Shown: one piece after another, positions 25,131 through 34,382 of the stretch
How positions within the stretch are numbered: position 1 is the first letter of the stretch
How the letters are laid out: each line of letters starts with the position of its first letter
Source: DATBGO01 sp963785765
GTDB taxonomy: Bacteria; Actinomycetota; Actinomycetes; Streptosporangiales; Streptosporangiaceae
Direction: 5' to 3'
DNA length: 64,000 nt
Assembly (NCBI GenBank): GCA_963785765.1
Contig: CAWAWM010000003.1
Span: forward strand, 558,001-622,000
Translations under genes and position numbers: made by a program
The notes under the pieces: generated by a model
Databases searched by the model: none
What the model was told of the DNA's origin: nothing
Seen by the model: only the letters and a program-made list of their open reading frames with translations

Positions 25131-25192
25131 CATGGGTTTCGGCAGGGCTGCGAACCGGTCAGGCTAGGCTGCGGCGGCTACGATCGACGCCG

Positions 25193-25249
25193 TATTGTCG
25201 GTTCATGTCCCAAATCAAAGTCTTTGTGATTGGCCGGAAAATAACATGA
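25193..25249 (+). promoter_or_regulatory. Leaderless 14-codon upstream ORF coupled to the next gene
   Basis: TATTGT (25193-25198) lies 6 nt before an ATG at 25205 that opens a 14-codon frame, MSQIKVFVIGRKIT, whose TGA overlaps the ATG of the following gene (ATGA at 25246). The stretch is AT-rich compared with its surroundings. It could be a leader peptide that feeds ribosomes into the main gene. Confidence 0.5.
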
Positions 25250-25863
25250 GCGCCAGTCAGTTCATCGCGTCACTGGTCAGCTCACTTGCCTGGCCCGCCG
25301 TTGTCGTGACCATTCTGGTGGTCTTTCGCCGGCAGTTCGGGACCATGCTGGAACGGCTGTCGCGATTCAAGCTCGGGCCCGGCGGCCAGGATGCGGAATC
25401 AGACTGGGACCGGACCGAGGACACCGTGCGGCAGAGCCTGTCGGCGGCCCAGCGGGCCCTGGCCCCGGGCCGGACGCCCGGGGCCGGGCCGCCGGGCCCG
25501 GCCTCCGGCCGCCTACGGACGCCTACGGCCGCGACCGGCGATGGCCTGCTCAGCCTGGTCGATGATCGCTGGACAGCGCTGGAAGGAGAGCTGCGGAACG
25601 TCATCCGCCAGTCCGGCTCGCTCATGGAGAGCGCGCTGAGCGGCGTCAATTTTGACGGCCTGCTGGATACCGCGCTGAGGTCAGGTTTGCTGAACGCCGC
25701 CACGGTGCGGTCGCTGGACGGCATCCGCCACCTGCGAAACCTGGCCCGCGCCGACGGGCACCTGACGCCCAGGCGGGCCGAGGAATTCGCCGTGCTGGCC
25801 GACGCGGTGAGCTACAACATGCGCGCTCAGGGCGGCGGAAGCCGCCGTCAGGGCCCGGTCTAA
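25246..25863 (+). CDS. Membrane-anchored hypothetical protein
   Basis: 205 residues. One N-terminal transmembrane helix (FIASLVSSLAWPAVVVTILVVF) is followed by FRRQFGTMLERLSRFKLGPGG, a Pro/Gly-rich linker and a helical C-terminal domain (DDRWTALEGELRNVIRQSGSLMESAL, LRHLRNLARADGHLTPRRAEEFAVLADAVSYNM-like). The domain plan (single helix, juxtamembrane 'FRxxF...L', helical domain) is common in actinobacterial proteins of unknown function. No enzyme motif. The frame is open 17 codons further up, but the ATG coupled to the upstream short ORF is preferred. Confidence 0.65.
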   Translation: MSASQFIASLVSSLAWPAVVVTILVVFRRQFGTMLERLSRFKLGPGGQDAESDWDRTEDTVRQSLSAAQRALAPGRTPGAGPPGPASGRLRTPTAATGDGLLSLVDDRWTALEGELRNVIRQSGSLMESALSGVNFDGLLDTALRSGLLNAATVRSLDGIRHLRNLARADGHLTPRRAEEFAVLADAVSYNMRAQGGGSRRQGPV

Positions 25864-26836
25864 GAGCCAGGCTCCCGCCCACGCCCAGGCCCACGCCCAC
25901 GCTCCGGCCCATGCCCATGCCCATGCTCCTGCCCATGCCCATGCCCACGCCCCGCTCCGCCCATGCCCATGGCCCAGGCTCCGGCCCACGCCCAGGCTCC
26001 GGCCCACGCCCAGGCTCCGGCCCGCGCCTCGGCTGCGCATCGCTCTTGCGGGCGACGTGCAGGGCGGCGCCCCAGTGCCGCCGCAGGCGGGCTTCGGGAC
26101 GCCCAGCGAGCCGGCGGGTGATCTCGCCGTAGAGGCGATCACGCTGCCACGGCGCCATCACGATGTGGCCCGAGAAGGTCTCGAGCAGCCGGATGTACTC
26201 CGCGGCGGTGTAGCGGACTTCCCAGTCGAACTGCCGGACAGTCACGTCCTCGAACAGGCCGCTGCTCTCGATCTCGGCCCGGCTGTCGGGCAACTCGCCA
26301 GGACGCGGCCAGCTCGCGCCCGCGGGCAGCCCCTCGCCGATCTCGTCATAGACGTCCTGGATCTCGCGGAAGAACGGATCACCATCCGCAGGGAACACGT
26401 GCAGTGCGCTCCAGAAGGCCAGGTGTCCCCCGGCGCGCAGCAGATCCCAGGCCCGCTGGTAGCGCACCGCCGGGTCGATCCAGTGCCACGCCGTGGCGGC
26501 GAAGACGAGGCCGTAACCGGCTCCCGGGGGCGGCCGCCAGGCCTCGAAGTCAGCCTCGATGACCTCCACCCCGGCGAAGGCCGCCAGGTTCAGCCTGGCC
26601 AGCCGGGCCAGCCGCGGCCCGGCCTCCACGCAGGTAATCAGGAACCCGCGGCCGGCGAGCGGAGCGGTCGCCTGGCCGGTCGCGCAGCCTATCTCCAGCA
26701 GCCGGTCGCCGGGAACCAGGCCGGTCAGCCGGACCAGATCAGCGAAGAGTTCCGCGGGGTAGCGCGGCCGCGCCTGCTGGTAGATCTCCGCTGCGGTCTC
26801 GAAGGTGCGGCGGAGCTGATCCCGGTCATTGGTCAT
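25646..26836 (-). CDS. SAM-dependent methyltransferase with aberrant C-terminal extension
   Basis: Residues 1-268 form a class I methyltransferase: FETAAEIYQQARPRYPAELF, motif I LLEIGCATGQAT, then VIEADFEAW and FAATAWHWIDP. The substrate is unknown. Homologous sequence ends near HVARKSD. The remaining 128 residues are repeats (GRGPEP x3, GMGMGRS units, from 25870-26040) and then an antisense reading of the neighbouring hypothetical gene, overlapping it by 218 bp. The true stop seems to have been lost when the repeats expanded. The repeats and overlap are seen; the loss is inferred. Confidence 0.8.
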   Translation of the reverse strand: MTNDRDQLRRTFETAAEIYQQARPRYPAELFADLVRLTGLVPGDRLLEIGCATGQATAPLAGRGFLITCVEAGPRLARLARLNLAAFAGVEVIEADFEAWRPPPGAGYGLVFAATAWHWIDPAVRYQRAWDLLRAGGHLAFWSALHVFPADGDPFFREIQDVYDEIGEGLPAGASWPRPGELPDSRAEIESSGLFEDVTVRQFDWEVRYTAAEYIRLLETFSGHIVMAPWQRDRLYGEITRRLAGRPEARLRRHWGAALHVARKSDAQPRRGPEPGRGPEPGRGPEPGPWAWAERGVGMGMGRSMGMGMGRSVGVGLGVGGSLALRPGPDGGFRRPERACCSSPRRPARRIPRPAWASGARRRGPGFAGGGCRPATAPWRRSANLTSARYPAGRQN

Positions 26837-27049
26837 CGCGACGATTATTCGTTATTCGCTTGTCCTTTGCCGCCCGGCCCTTGATCGCGATCAGGACGGC
26901 GAGCGCGAATGCCGGATGGTTCTGGCATGCATCGGACCGCATCGGGTACACGTCGTTACGTCTATGGCGATGTTCTGCGGGAGACATGCTGCGGCCGGCG
27001 CCGGGTGCAGCAGGCCGGTGGCCGCTGATGCCCCTGGCCGGAGGCACGC

Positions 27050-28493
27050 ATGATGCGGCGGCTGCCGCGCCGGCTGACCCGGCTGCTGGCCTGGTCGGCT
27101 GGCCTGATCGTGGTTGCGGCGGTCGCCATCGGCGTGGCGCTCGTGGTCACGCCGATGCAGACGGTGACGGTCGCCGGACAAGTGATCAAGGTCGGCACCA
27201 CGTCGCCCAGGCTGAGCCTGTCCGGCCCGGGCGAAGTCGACCTGTTCGGCCAGAGCCTGCCGACCGTCGTGCGCTTCACCGGGCCGGTGCGGCCGAAGCT
27301 CGCGCTGACCCAGATCACCATCGACAGCGAGCTGGCCAATTTCGCGCAGGGATCCAGCCCGCGCAGCGCCACCCACCTGCTGGGGTCCCGGCTGGACGAC
27401 GGCTGGACCAGGTACTTCTCCTGGGAAGCGGGCATCGCCGGGCTGGCCGCACTGATCCTGACCGGTGCCATCGCCGGCTGGCGCAGGCTGCCCGCCGGCC
27501 CCACAGCGCGGCTGCTGGTGGTCAGCCTGGTCATCACGCAGCTGATCAACCTCGGATCGATCGTGCTGGCCGCCCGCGGTGCGCAGCAGGCACTGGGCCA
27601 GGCGCGCTCGCTGAACGCGCTCGTCGGGAGCGACCCGCCCCCGCCTGCACTCAATGCGGCCGGGCCACTGCTGCCCGGGGTCCAGGCGGTCGTGATAGGA
27701 GACTCAACGGCAGCCGGGGCCGGACTGGCGCTGGTCGCTGACGCCTCCCGCATCGACCGGGCCTGTGGCCGCAGCTCCGATTCCTACGCCGAGGACCTGG
27801 CCCGGGCCAACAACTGGCGCGTGATGAATCTCGCCTGTAACAGTGCCACCATCAGCCACGGCCTGCTCGGGCCGGAGAGCAAGGACGGCCTGAGCGTGCC
27901 AGGCTCAGCTGGGTACCACCCTGCGGGCGCAGGACGCATCGGTGGTCATCGCGAGCGTCGGCGCCGACGACCTGAACTGGTCAGCCATTGTCGCGTACTG
28001 CGCGGCCGCGCCGCGTTGCAACGACCGCGCCTCAACGGCGTACTTTCAGCAGAAGCTCGCGGGCTTCAGCAAGGACTATTTTCAGCTGCTGACGGAGCTG
28101 GCCAACTTGCACGGCCGCCCGCACGTGATCATCAACCTCTATTACGACCCGTTCGGCAGTAGCCTTCGCTGCATCGCCGGCCGGGGGCTGACCGCCGTCA
28201 AGGTCGCGATCCTCAGCTCCAGGATCGCCACCCTGAACAAGGTCCTGTCGACCGGGGCAGCGGAGTTCGGCTACGCATCGGTGCAGCCCAGCTTTGCCGG
28301 GCATCAGCTGTGCTCGCCGCAGCCCTACGTGCAGGGGGCGGGCGACCCGGCGCCCCTCCACCCGACCGAGCTTGGTCAGCTGGCGATCGCGCTGGCCGAC
28401 CAGGTGGCGCTGAACGGAACGTCAGGAACCGCCGGCGGCGGGGCCACCGGAACGCCCGGGACCCCCGGAGCGAGCGGATCGCCCGCGCCGTGA
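27050..28493 (+). pseudogene. SGNH/GDSL hydrolase, frameshifted
   Basis: One protein is split over two frames. Frame A (from ATG 27050, GGAGG upstream) gives a signal-anchor helix, an extracytoplasmic region, two more hydrophobic helices and the nucleophile motif VVIGDSTAAGAG. The matching C-terminal half (DASVVIASVGADDLNWS ... PLHPTELGQLAIALA) is in a second frame. The switch needs one base to be removed at about 27902, in GTGCCAGGCTCAG. It looks like a cell-surface lipase/esterase. Either a real mutation or a sequencing error. Confidence 0.8.
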
Positions 28494-28585
28494 CAGCCGG
28501 CGGGCGCTCCTCAGGCCCGGAGCTTCCCGGCCGCCGCGCGGCGGACTGCGGGCCGCGTCCTGAGCCCTGACGTAAGGTTGGCGAC

Positions 28586-29647
28586 GTGTCAGCCTCATAC
28601 TCCGCTACGGTCATTACCGGCCAGGGCGGCGTGTCCATTGCCGACCGAAAGCCCCTTCTCTTAGCCGGCCTGGGCGCGGGCTGCATCTCGGCCTCGGCCG
28701 TCCTGATCAAGCTGGCTGACACCGGTACCGCGACGGCCGCGTTCTACCGCTGCCTGCTCGCCGTGCCGGCGCTGACCACGCTGGCCATCATGGAGCGGCG
28801 CAGGCACGGGCCGCGCTACCGCGCTGCCCATCGCAACGCGGTGCTGGCCGGGCTGTTCCTGGCCGTCGACCTCGTGCTCTGGAATTACGCGATCGCCAGC
28901 GTCGGTGCCGGTATCGCGACGGTGCTCGGGAACCTGCAGGTGCTGTTCGTCGCCGTCGCAGCCTGGGCGCTGTTCCGGGAGCGCCCGGGACGCGGTTTCC
29001 TGATCGCCCTGCCGGTCGTTATGGCGGGCGTCGTGCTGGTGTCCGGCCTGGCCGGTGCCTCAGGCGGGGCGCACCCGCTGGCCGGCGTCGGCTACGGAAT
29101 AGCCACCTCGGTCGCGTACGCGGGTTTCCTGCTGATGTTGCGCCGGACGTCGGCCCGGACGCCGCACACCGCGGGACCTCTCGCCGAGGCCACCGCAGCG
29201 GCGGCGGCCGGCTCGCTGCTGCTCGGCCTGGTCTTCGGCGGCCTGCAGCTGGAGATTGGCTGGTCGTCGTTCAGGTGGCTGCTGCTACTGTCGCTGACCA
29301 CCCAGACGATCGGCTGGCTGCTGATCACCTCGTCACTGCCCAGGCTGCCCGCCGCGATCTCCTCGCTGACGCTGCTCCTGCAGCCAGCTGCGGCGATGCT
29401 GCTGGCCGCCGCGGTGCTCGGCGAGCGTCCCGGCATCCTCCAGATCGCCGGAGCCCTGCTGATCTGCTGCGGCGTCCTTATGGCCAGCCGGAGCGCCGGC
29501 CCGGGCCGCTATGTCAAGGCGCTCAGCGCCCAGCCCCACGTTGACGCCGGACCCGTATGCGCTGGCACCGGACAAGATGGCGGCCAGGGCGGTGCCCAGG
29601 ATCAGGCTGATGCTCTGCTCGGCGTTGAGATCCCCGACCGCCCATAG
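28586..29647 (+). CDS. EamA/DMT-family transporter
   Basis: Ten predicted helices in two EamA repeats (LLAGLGAGCISASAVLIKLADTGTATAAFYR..., then YGIATSVAYAGFLLMLRR... and AISSLTLLLQPAAAMLLAAAVLGERP), typical of drug/metabolite exporters. GTG start with TAAGGT 7 nt upstream. The family fold ends near GVLMASRSAG; the last 45 residues or so overlap a membrane-protein gene on the opposite strand and look non-native. Confidence 0.87.
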   Translation: MSASYSATVITGQGGVSIADRKPLLLAGLGAGCISASAVLIKLADTGTATAAFYRCLLAVPALTTLAIMERRRHGPRYRAAHRNAVLAGLFLAVDLVLWNYAIASVGAGIATVLGNLQVLFVAVAAWALFRERPGRGFLIALPVVMAGVVLVSGLAGASGGAHPLAGVGYGIATSVAYAGFLLMLRRTSARTPHTAGPLAEATAAAAAGSLLLGLVFGGLQLEIGWSSFRWLLLLSLTTQTIGWLLITSSLPRLPAAISSLTLLLQPAAAMLLAAAVLGERPGILQIAGALLICCGVLMASRSAGPGRYVKALSAQPHVDAGPVCAGTGQDGGQGGAQDQADALLGVEIPDRP

Positions 29648-29770
29648 CACCGCGAATGTCACGACCCCGGCGATCCCGAGCACCCCTACCGACCAGCCGA
29701 GCCACTGCAGGGCCCCCTCGACCGTGCGGGCATGCTCGACCTTGGCGGCGATTCTCGCTTGGCCTTCCAT
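29333..29770 (-). CDS. Small two-helix membrane protein
   Basis: A cytosolic helix (ARIAAKVEHARTVEGALQW) is followed by two transmembrane helices (LGWSVGVLGIAGVVTFAVLWAV and SLILGTALAAILSGASAYGSG) and GLGAERLDIAARAG. The ATG has GAGG 6 nt upstream. The genuine protein probably ends near residue 95; the rest (Gln/Gly-rich) is antisense to the last helix of the EamA gene, giving a 315-bp convergent overlap. Function unknown. Confidence 0.65.
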   Translation of the reverse strand: MEGQARIAAKVEHARTVEGALQWLGWSVGVLGIAGVVTFAVLWAVGDLNAEQSISLILGTALAAILSGASAYGSGVNVGLGAERLDIAARAGAPAGHKDAAADQQGSGDLEDAGTLAEHRGGQQHRRSWLQEQRQRGDRGGQPGQ

Positions 29771-30003
29771 CGGGACCTCGGAACCTTAGCTGACCTGGAC
29801 CGATGAGCGCGTGGCGCTCCGGGCCGTTCCTTCCCGCCCGCCCTGCTGGCTAACCGGACACCAGCGCCCCGGGTCGTAGGCGGCATGGCTCTCCCGCGCG
29901 GCCAGGACGGCCCGGCCAGGACGGCCCGGTCACGCGCCGCCATGATCTCGGCCGCCGGCCTGCCGGCCGCGACGGCTGAGCAGACTGGCGCTCGCGGACC
30001 GCG

Positions 30004-30357
30004 TCAGCCGAACTGCCCGACACAGAACTCGTTGCCCTCGGGGTCTGCGAGCACGGTCCAGTAGTGGGTCCGGAAATCCTCCCGCCACAGGACCCGGGCA
30101 CCGAGCCCGACCAGCCGCTTTACGGCTTCCTGCTCGTCTGGCACGGCCACGTCGAAGTGCGCCCTGTTCTTGCCGGCCTTGGGCTCGGGCACCTTTTGCA
30201 GGAACATCCGGGGTTCGGCGTCATCGGGGTCACGCAGGACCGCATAGCTGTCTTGGCGATGGTCCAGTTCGTAGCCGAGCGCTGCGGTCCAGAACTCGAT
30301 CATTGCGTCCAGGTCGTTCCCGTCCAGAGCGATCTGACGGACGTGGTACCGCGCCAT
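30004..30357 (-). CDS. VOC (glyoxalase/dioxygenase superfamily) protein
   Basis: A 117-residue VOC protein: VRQIALDGNDLDAMIEFWTAALGYELDHR at the N-terminus and HYWTVLADPEGNEFCVGQFG at the end, with His and Glu ligands of the metal site plausible. Typical of resistance or unknown-function VOC proteins. TACCAT lies exactly 6 nt before the ATG, so the transcript is likely leaderless. Confidence 0.88.
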   Translation of the reverse strand: MARYHVRQIALDGNDLDAMIEFWTAALGYELDHRQDSYAVLRDPDDAEPRMFLQKVPEPKAGKNRAHFDVAVPDEQEAVKRLVGLGARVLWREDFRTHYWTVLADPEGNEFCVGQFG

Positions 30358-30506
30358 CCCGCGATGGTAACCGGCCGTCAGCTCGCAGAACGCCAGGTGT
30401 GCAGCTGCCTTGGCGCCGGGCTGTGGTGAGCTACCTAGTAGTGACGGCCCCTGGCCCGGATGCGACGATGCTGTCTGCTCCGCATTCGCGGATCGGGAGG
30501 TCCAGG

Positions 30507-31823
30507 GTGAGTGATGATCTCGCGGCCCTTGCCGCTGATGCCTACATTTACGGCTTTCCGCTGGTCGTTGACCTGCAGGCGGTCGGCGGCGGCGCGCGTA
30601 TGGGGTTGCTCGCGCCTGCTCCTTTCAACAGCTTCAGCCACGCGTCGAAGCTGGCCGGGCCAGAGGACCGGTTCGTGTCGATCAACAACGACACCATTTA
30701 CTCCATCGCGCAGGTCGATGTCAGCGGCGGCCCGGTGCTGCTGCGGGTGCCGGACACGGCCGGGCGCTACTACGTACTGCAGTTTGTCGATGCGTGGACC
30801 AACAACTTCGCGTACGTGGGCCGCCGGGCGACCGGGACCGCGGCCGGATCGTTCCTGCTGGTCCCGCCGGGATGGACGGCGGAGGCGCCCGACGGAGCCG
30901 CGGTGATCGAGTTCCCGACCGAGGTGGGCACGATCGTGGGCCGCTGGGCCTGCGCCGGCCCGGCTGACCTGGAGGCCGTCCGGGCGCTGCAAAGCGGCCT
31001 GTCCCTAGAGCCCTACGGCACCCCGGCGCCAGCGAAGGGCCTGCGGGCTCCGGCCGCCGTCCCCGCCGAACTGGCCTTCTTCGAGCAGCTGCGCACCTGG
31101 ATGCGAGCCTTCCCGCCATCCGGGCCGGACCGCGCTTACCAGCAGCGATTCGCCCCACTCGGCCTTCTCGACCCGGCCTCGCCGTACGCCGATTGCCCGC
31201 CAGGCCTGGCCAAGGCACTGACGTCGGGCGCGGGCGCCGCGAAGGAGAGGATGGAAGCGACCCTCAAGGCAGCCGGCCTGGCGCCGGTCGTCAACGGCTG
31301 GACGCTCACCTTCCACATGTTCGACTACAACCTTGACCACCTCGGCCCCGGCACCATCGATGACCCGGCCTGGAAGATCGCCGACCGCGACGCGAGCTAC
31401 CTGGCCCGGGCGCTGGCCGCCCGCGCCGGCCTGTGGGGCAACCACGGATATGAGGCCGCCTACCCGATGACCTACACCGACTCCGACGGCGACCAGCTCG
31501 ACGGGCACAGCCGGTACACCCTCACGTTCGACCAGGATCCGCCGGTCGACGCGTTCTGGTCCCTCACCATGTACGACCTGCCCGACTTCTACCTGGTCGA
31601 CAACCCGATCGGCCGGTACTCCATCGGCGACCGCACGCCCGGCCTGCGCCGCGACGCCGACGGATCGCTCACGATCGTGATCCAGCACGAGCAGCCCGCC
31701 GACACCAGCAACTGGCTACCCGCCCCGGCCGCGCCGTTCCGGCCCATCATGCGCCTGTACCAGCCCCGGGCCGCCGTGCTGGACGGCACATACAAGATCC
31801 CGCCGATCACCAAGGCGAGCTAG
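30507..31823 (+). CDS. DUF1254/DUF1214 domain protein
   Basis: 438 residues. The N-terminal DUF1254 part shows AYIYGFPLVVDLQAV...FNSFSHASKL...FVSINNDTIYSIAQVDVS; the C-terminal DUF1214 part shows YPMTYTDSDGDQLDGHSRYTLTF and FWSLTMYDLPDFYLVDNPIGRYSIGDR. These two domains usually occur together in proteins of unknown function, often periplasmic, but no signal peptide is seen here. GTG start with GGGAGG 6 nt upstream; the frame is open further up without coding character. Confidence 0.88.
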   Translation: MSDDLAALAADAYIYGFPLVVDLQAVGGGARMGLLAPAPFNSFSHASKLAGPEDRFVSINNDTIYSIAQVDVSGGPVLLRVPDTAGRYYVLQFVDAWTNNFAYVGRRATGTAAGSFLLVPPGWTAEAPDGAAVIEFPTEVGTIVGRWACAGPADLEAVRALQSGLSLEPYGTPAPAKGLRAPAAVPAELAFFEQLRTWMRAFPPSGPDRAYQQRFAPLGLLDPASPYADCPPGLAKALTSGAGAAKERMEATLKAAGLAPVVNGWTLTFHMFDYNLDHLGPGTIDDPAWKIADRDASYLARALAARAGLWGNHGYEAAYPMTYTDSDGDQLDGHSRYTLTFDQDPPVDAFWSLTMYDLPDFYLVDNPIGRYSIGDRTPGLRRDADGSLTIVIQHEQPADTSNWLPAPAAPFRPIMRLYQPRAAVLDGTYKIPPITKAS

Positions 31824-32037
31824 GTGCGCCCTGATCGGTCGCGGACAGATCCGCCTGTCAGCCGGGGCAGGCAGTGGTCCTGAGTTGCGGATCTGGCCGG
31901 TGCTCCCCGAGCAGTGTCTCCCCGAGCAGGACCCGAACCTGCGGCCCGCGGCCTGCGGGCAGGATCTGGCCCGCCCGGGTGGGCAGCTGGCCGTAAATAG
32001 CAGGTCATGGCGGCTGGCTGCTTCGTAGTCTGGGGCC

Positions 32038-33027
32038 ATGAGGGTACCGCCTGACGGGTTTGACGAACGCGAGCTGGCCCGCGCTCTGGACGAATACTGG
32101 GGCCTCGCCCCGGTCCAGCTGGGCTACGCGGCGGTGGGCTTCGGCGATCATCACTGGGAATTGACTGACGCCACAGGGAGCCGCTGGTTCGTCACTGTCG
32201 CTGAGCTGGCCGGCGGCTGGCGCGGCACCGGCGCGGCGGCGGGATTCGCGGATCTGCGTGCCTCGATGGACACTGTTACTGCCCTGGGACAGGCGGGCCT
32301 GGAGTTCGCCGTCGCGCCGGTGCCCACCGCCCGCGGGCACGCGCTCGCCCCGCTCGGCGCCGAGCATGCCGTCACCGTGTTCCCGTATCTAGACGGTGCT
32401 GGCAGCGACTTCGGGGACACGGCCTCCGAGCGCGATCGGCTTGCTCTCATTGACATTCTGGCCAGGCTGCATAACGCCACCCCGCTGGTCGGGCGAACAG
32501 CACCGGTCCGCGCCCCCGAGCTGGCCGGGCGGCCAGCCCTGGAGGCCGCGCTTGGCGACCTGAGTCAGCCATGGAATGGCGGTCCCTACAGCGAACCCGC
32601 CCGGCGGCTGCTGACCGCGCACGCATCCCGCCTCGGCAGGGCACTGTCCCGTTTCGACGAGCTTGTGCGTGCGACCGCCGGAAGCGGGCCGGCCGTCATC
32701 ACCCACGGCGAGCCGCACCCGGGCAACATCCTCAGTAGCGCGGGCAAGCTGTACCTGATCGACTGGGACACGTCAGGCCTGGCGCTGCCGGAGCGGGACC
32801 TGTGGGTGGTGGCCGCCGGCCGCCGCGAGGCTGACCGCTATGCCGAGCTCACCGGCCACCACGTCAGCCGTGCCGCGACTGACCTGTACCGGATGCGCTG
32901 GAGCCTGGATGACATCACGCTCAGCGTCGCTGAGTTCCGCGGCCCGCATGAGCAGAACGAGGACACGGAGCTAGCGTGGGCGACTCTCACCGAAGAAACC
33001 GAAAAGATTCTCCCGCTCGCGCGCTAG
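32038..33027 (+). CDS. Aminoglycoside phosphotransferase-family (APH) kinase
   Basis: A 329-residue kinase-like fold with the catalytic loop VITHGEPHPGNIL and the metal-binding LIDWDTSGLALPERDLW. It resembles spectinomycin 9-phosphotransferase-like proteins, but most APH proteins of this kind have unknown small-molecule substrates. TAGTCT lies exactly 6 nt before the ATG with no Shine-Dalgarno, so a leaderless transcript is expected. Confidence 0.85.
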   Translation: MRVPPDGFDERELARALDEYWGLAPVQLGYAAVGFGDHHWELTDATGSRWFVTVAELAGGWRGTGAAAGFADLRASMDTVTALGQAGLEFAVAPVPTARGHALAPLGAEHAVTVFPYLDGAGSDFGDTASERDRLALIDILARLHNATPLVGRTAPVRAPELAGRPALEAALGDLSQPWNGGPYSEPARRLLTAHASRLGRALSRFDELVRATAGSGPAVITHGEPHPGNILSSAGKLYLIDWDTSGLALPERDLWVVAAGRREADRYAELTGHHVSRAATDLYRMRWSLDDITLSVAEFRGPHEQNEDTELAWATLTEETEKILPLAR

Positions 33028-33067
33028 CTACCCAGGCCGCTGGCCTCCTTGGCGGCCGTGGGGCTGA

Positions 33068-33748
33068 CTATGCCGGTGCGTTCAGGTTCGCAGGCCGGCG
33101 CCCGGATAGCAGTACCAGCGGTGACCGCCAGGTGCCCTGGATAGCTCTGTGACCAGGCAGCTGACGGATACGCGTGGCGCTGCGGGCTTCGCAGCGAGTC
33201 AGATCATTGCCGATTCCGCCGTCTCGCTTACTCTCGGCCGCCAGGCCGCCGTGGGCCGGGCGTGGCGGTAGCTGGCCGCAGGAGCGCTTGTCATGCCAGT
33301 TGGCCAGCATCTGCGCCCCGGCCACCATCCAGGCCATGAAAAAGAAGACCACCACCAGGGCGGCTGCCCCACCCACGAGATCATTCCTGGTGAGGAGTGC
33401 GATCGCCACCATGGCTGGCGGCGGAACAATCAGGGCCGCGCCCGCGACCACCCTGCCCAGCGGCGGCCGGGTCCGCGCCCGGGCGCGCTCAGCCGGCGGA
33501 GCTGTGCTCAGCCCGGCGGGAAGGTCGGCGGCGAGCGCAGCCAGCTCCGCATAGGTCCGGGCGGCGAACGTCTGGCCCGCGCGGGCATCCAGCTCGTCCT
33601 TGGTCAGCCGACCCTGCACGAACGCGGCCTTGAGTACGTCAATCATCTGCTCACGATCGGCGTGAGATGCCCTGAGGTGACCACGGCCTGCTGTCGGTGC
33701 CGCCATCTCATCGCCCGGTCCGGCCATCACCGGCGCCACCTCCATCAC
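33068..33748 (-). CDS. DUF1707 (SHOCT-like) membrane protein
   Basis: The DUF1707 module is clear: LRASHADREQMIDVLKAAFVQGRLTKDELDARAGQTFAARTYAELAALAADLP. Two hydrophobic helices follow (VVAGAALIVPPPAMVAIALLT and GGAAALVVVFFFMAWMVAGAQM). The last 70 or so residues are Arg-rich and low quality, and may not be conserved. Starts at 33748, 33745 or 33727 are all possible. Confidence 0.78.
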   Translation of the reverse strand: MMEVAPVMAGPGDEMAAPTAGRGHLRASHADREQMIDVLKAAFVQGRLTKDELDARAGQTFAARTYAELAALAADLPAGLSTAPPAERARARTRPPLGRVVAGAALIVPPPAMVAIALLTRNDLVGGAAALVVVFFFMAWMVAGAQMLANWHDKRSCGQLPPRPAHGGLAAESKRDGGIGNDLTRCEARSATRIRQLPGHRAIQGTWRSPLVLLSGRRPANLNAPA

Positions 33749-34012
33749 CGCAACGCAAGGAGAGCGTAGCGCGACAGCCCGTTGGCGGCCAGCCGCTGAC
33801 AGTTCAGTCTCAGCCGCTGACAGTTCAGTCTCACTTGTCTCGGTTCCGGCGCCCCTTGGAGAGGTCGTACAGATATCGCTCGCCGGATCTGAGCGTGCCG
33901 GGCCGAGGCCAGGCCACCGGGATCAGTCGGCTAGGACGGGAAAGGCTTGGCCGGGCAGCGACTCAAGCCGCTGCCGGATCGCGGCGCGGGCCCGCTCTGG
34001 CGCTTTCGGGTC

Positions 34013-34369
34013 ATGGCAGAGGCGGAACACGTGGCTGCCCGAATTGAGCAGGGCCTGGACCTCGAACGCGAGCTGCCGCGCGAGAGCGTTGCGGGCCTGC
34101 CGCGATCGGCCCGCGCCGCGGGTCTGGAGGTCGTCGCTGCGAGCGGCTACTTCGTCACCGGCGATCCGGAGCTGGGCTTCGGCCTCAATTCGGGTGCGCT
34201 GGCGGCGGCGCGAGAGCCTGCCATCAAGCTGGGCATCGCGGCCGAGCGCATCGACGATCTGCTGCTAGACCTCCGCGCCGCCCAGGACCGTGACTATGAG
34301 TGGGTGTCATCGCCGTTCTTCCTCGACTTGGCGCTGCGCAAGATGGGCGCCGGCCAGCTGTCAGCCTGA
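34013..34369 (+). pseudogene. C-terminal remnant of a methyltransferase-like gene
   Basis: The encoded 118 residues (ARAAGLEVVAASGYFVTGDPELGFGLNSGALAAARE, DYEWVSSPFFLDLALRK) look like the C-terminal quarter of class I methyltransferases. The SAM-binding N-terminus is missing; the upstream 240 bp show no matching sequence in any frame. The family call is from recall of such C-terminal patterns and is moderate. A long opposite-strand frame also exists here, but it has no start codon. Confidence 0.5.
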
Positions 34370-34382
34370 GTGATTCCTCAGG

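Noticed and set aside
33925..34262. Minus-strand frame of about 110 codons ending LESLPGQAFPVLAD
   Set aside because: Bounded by a stop with no usable start codon, and opposite a plus-strand sequence that resembles a methyltransferase C-terminus better.
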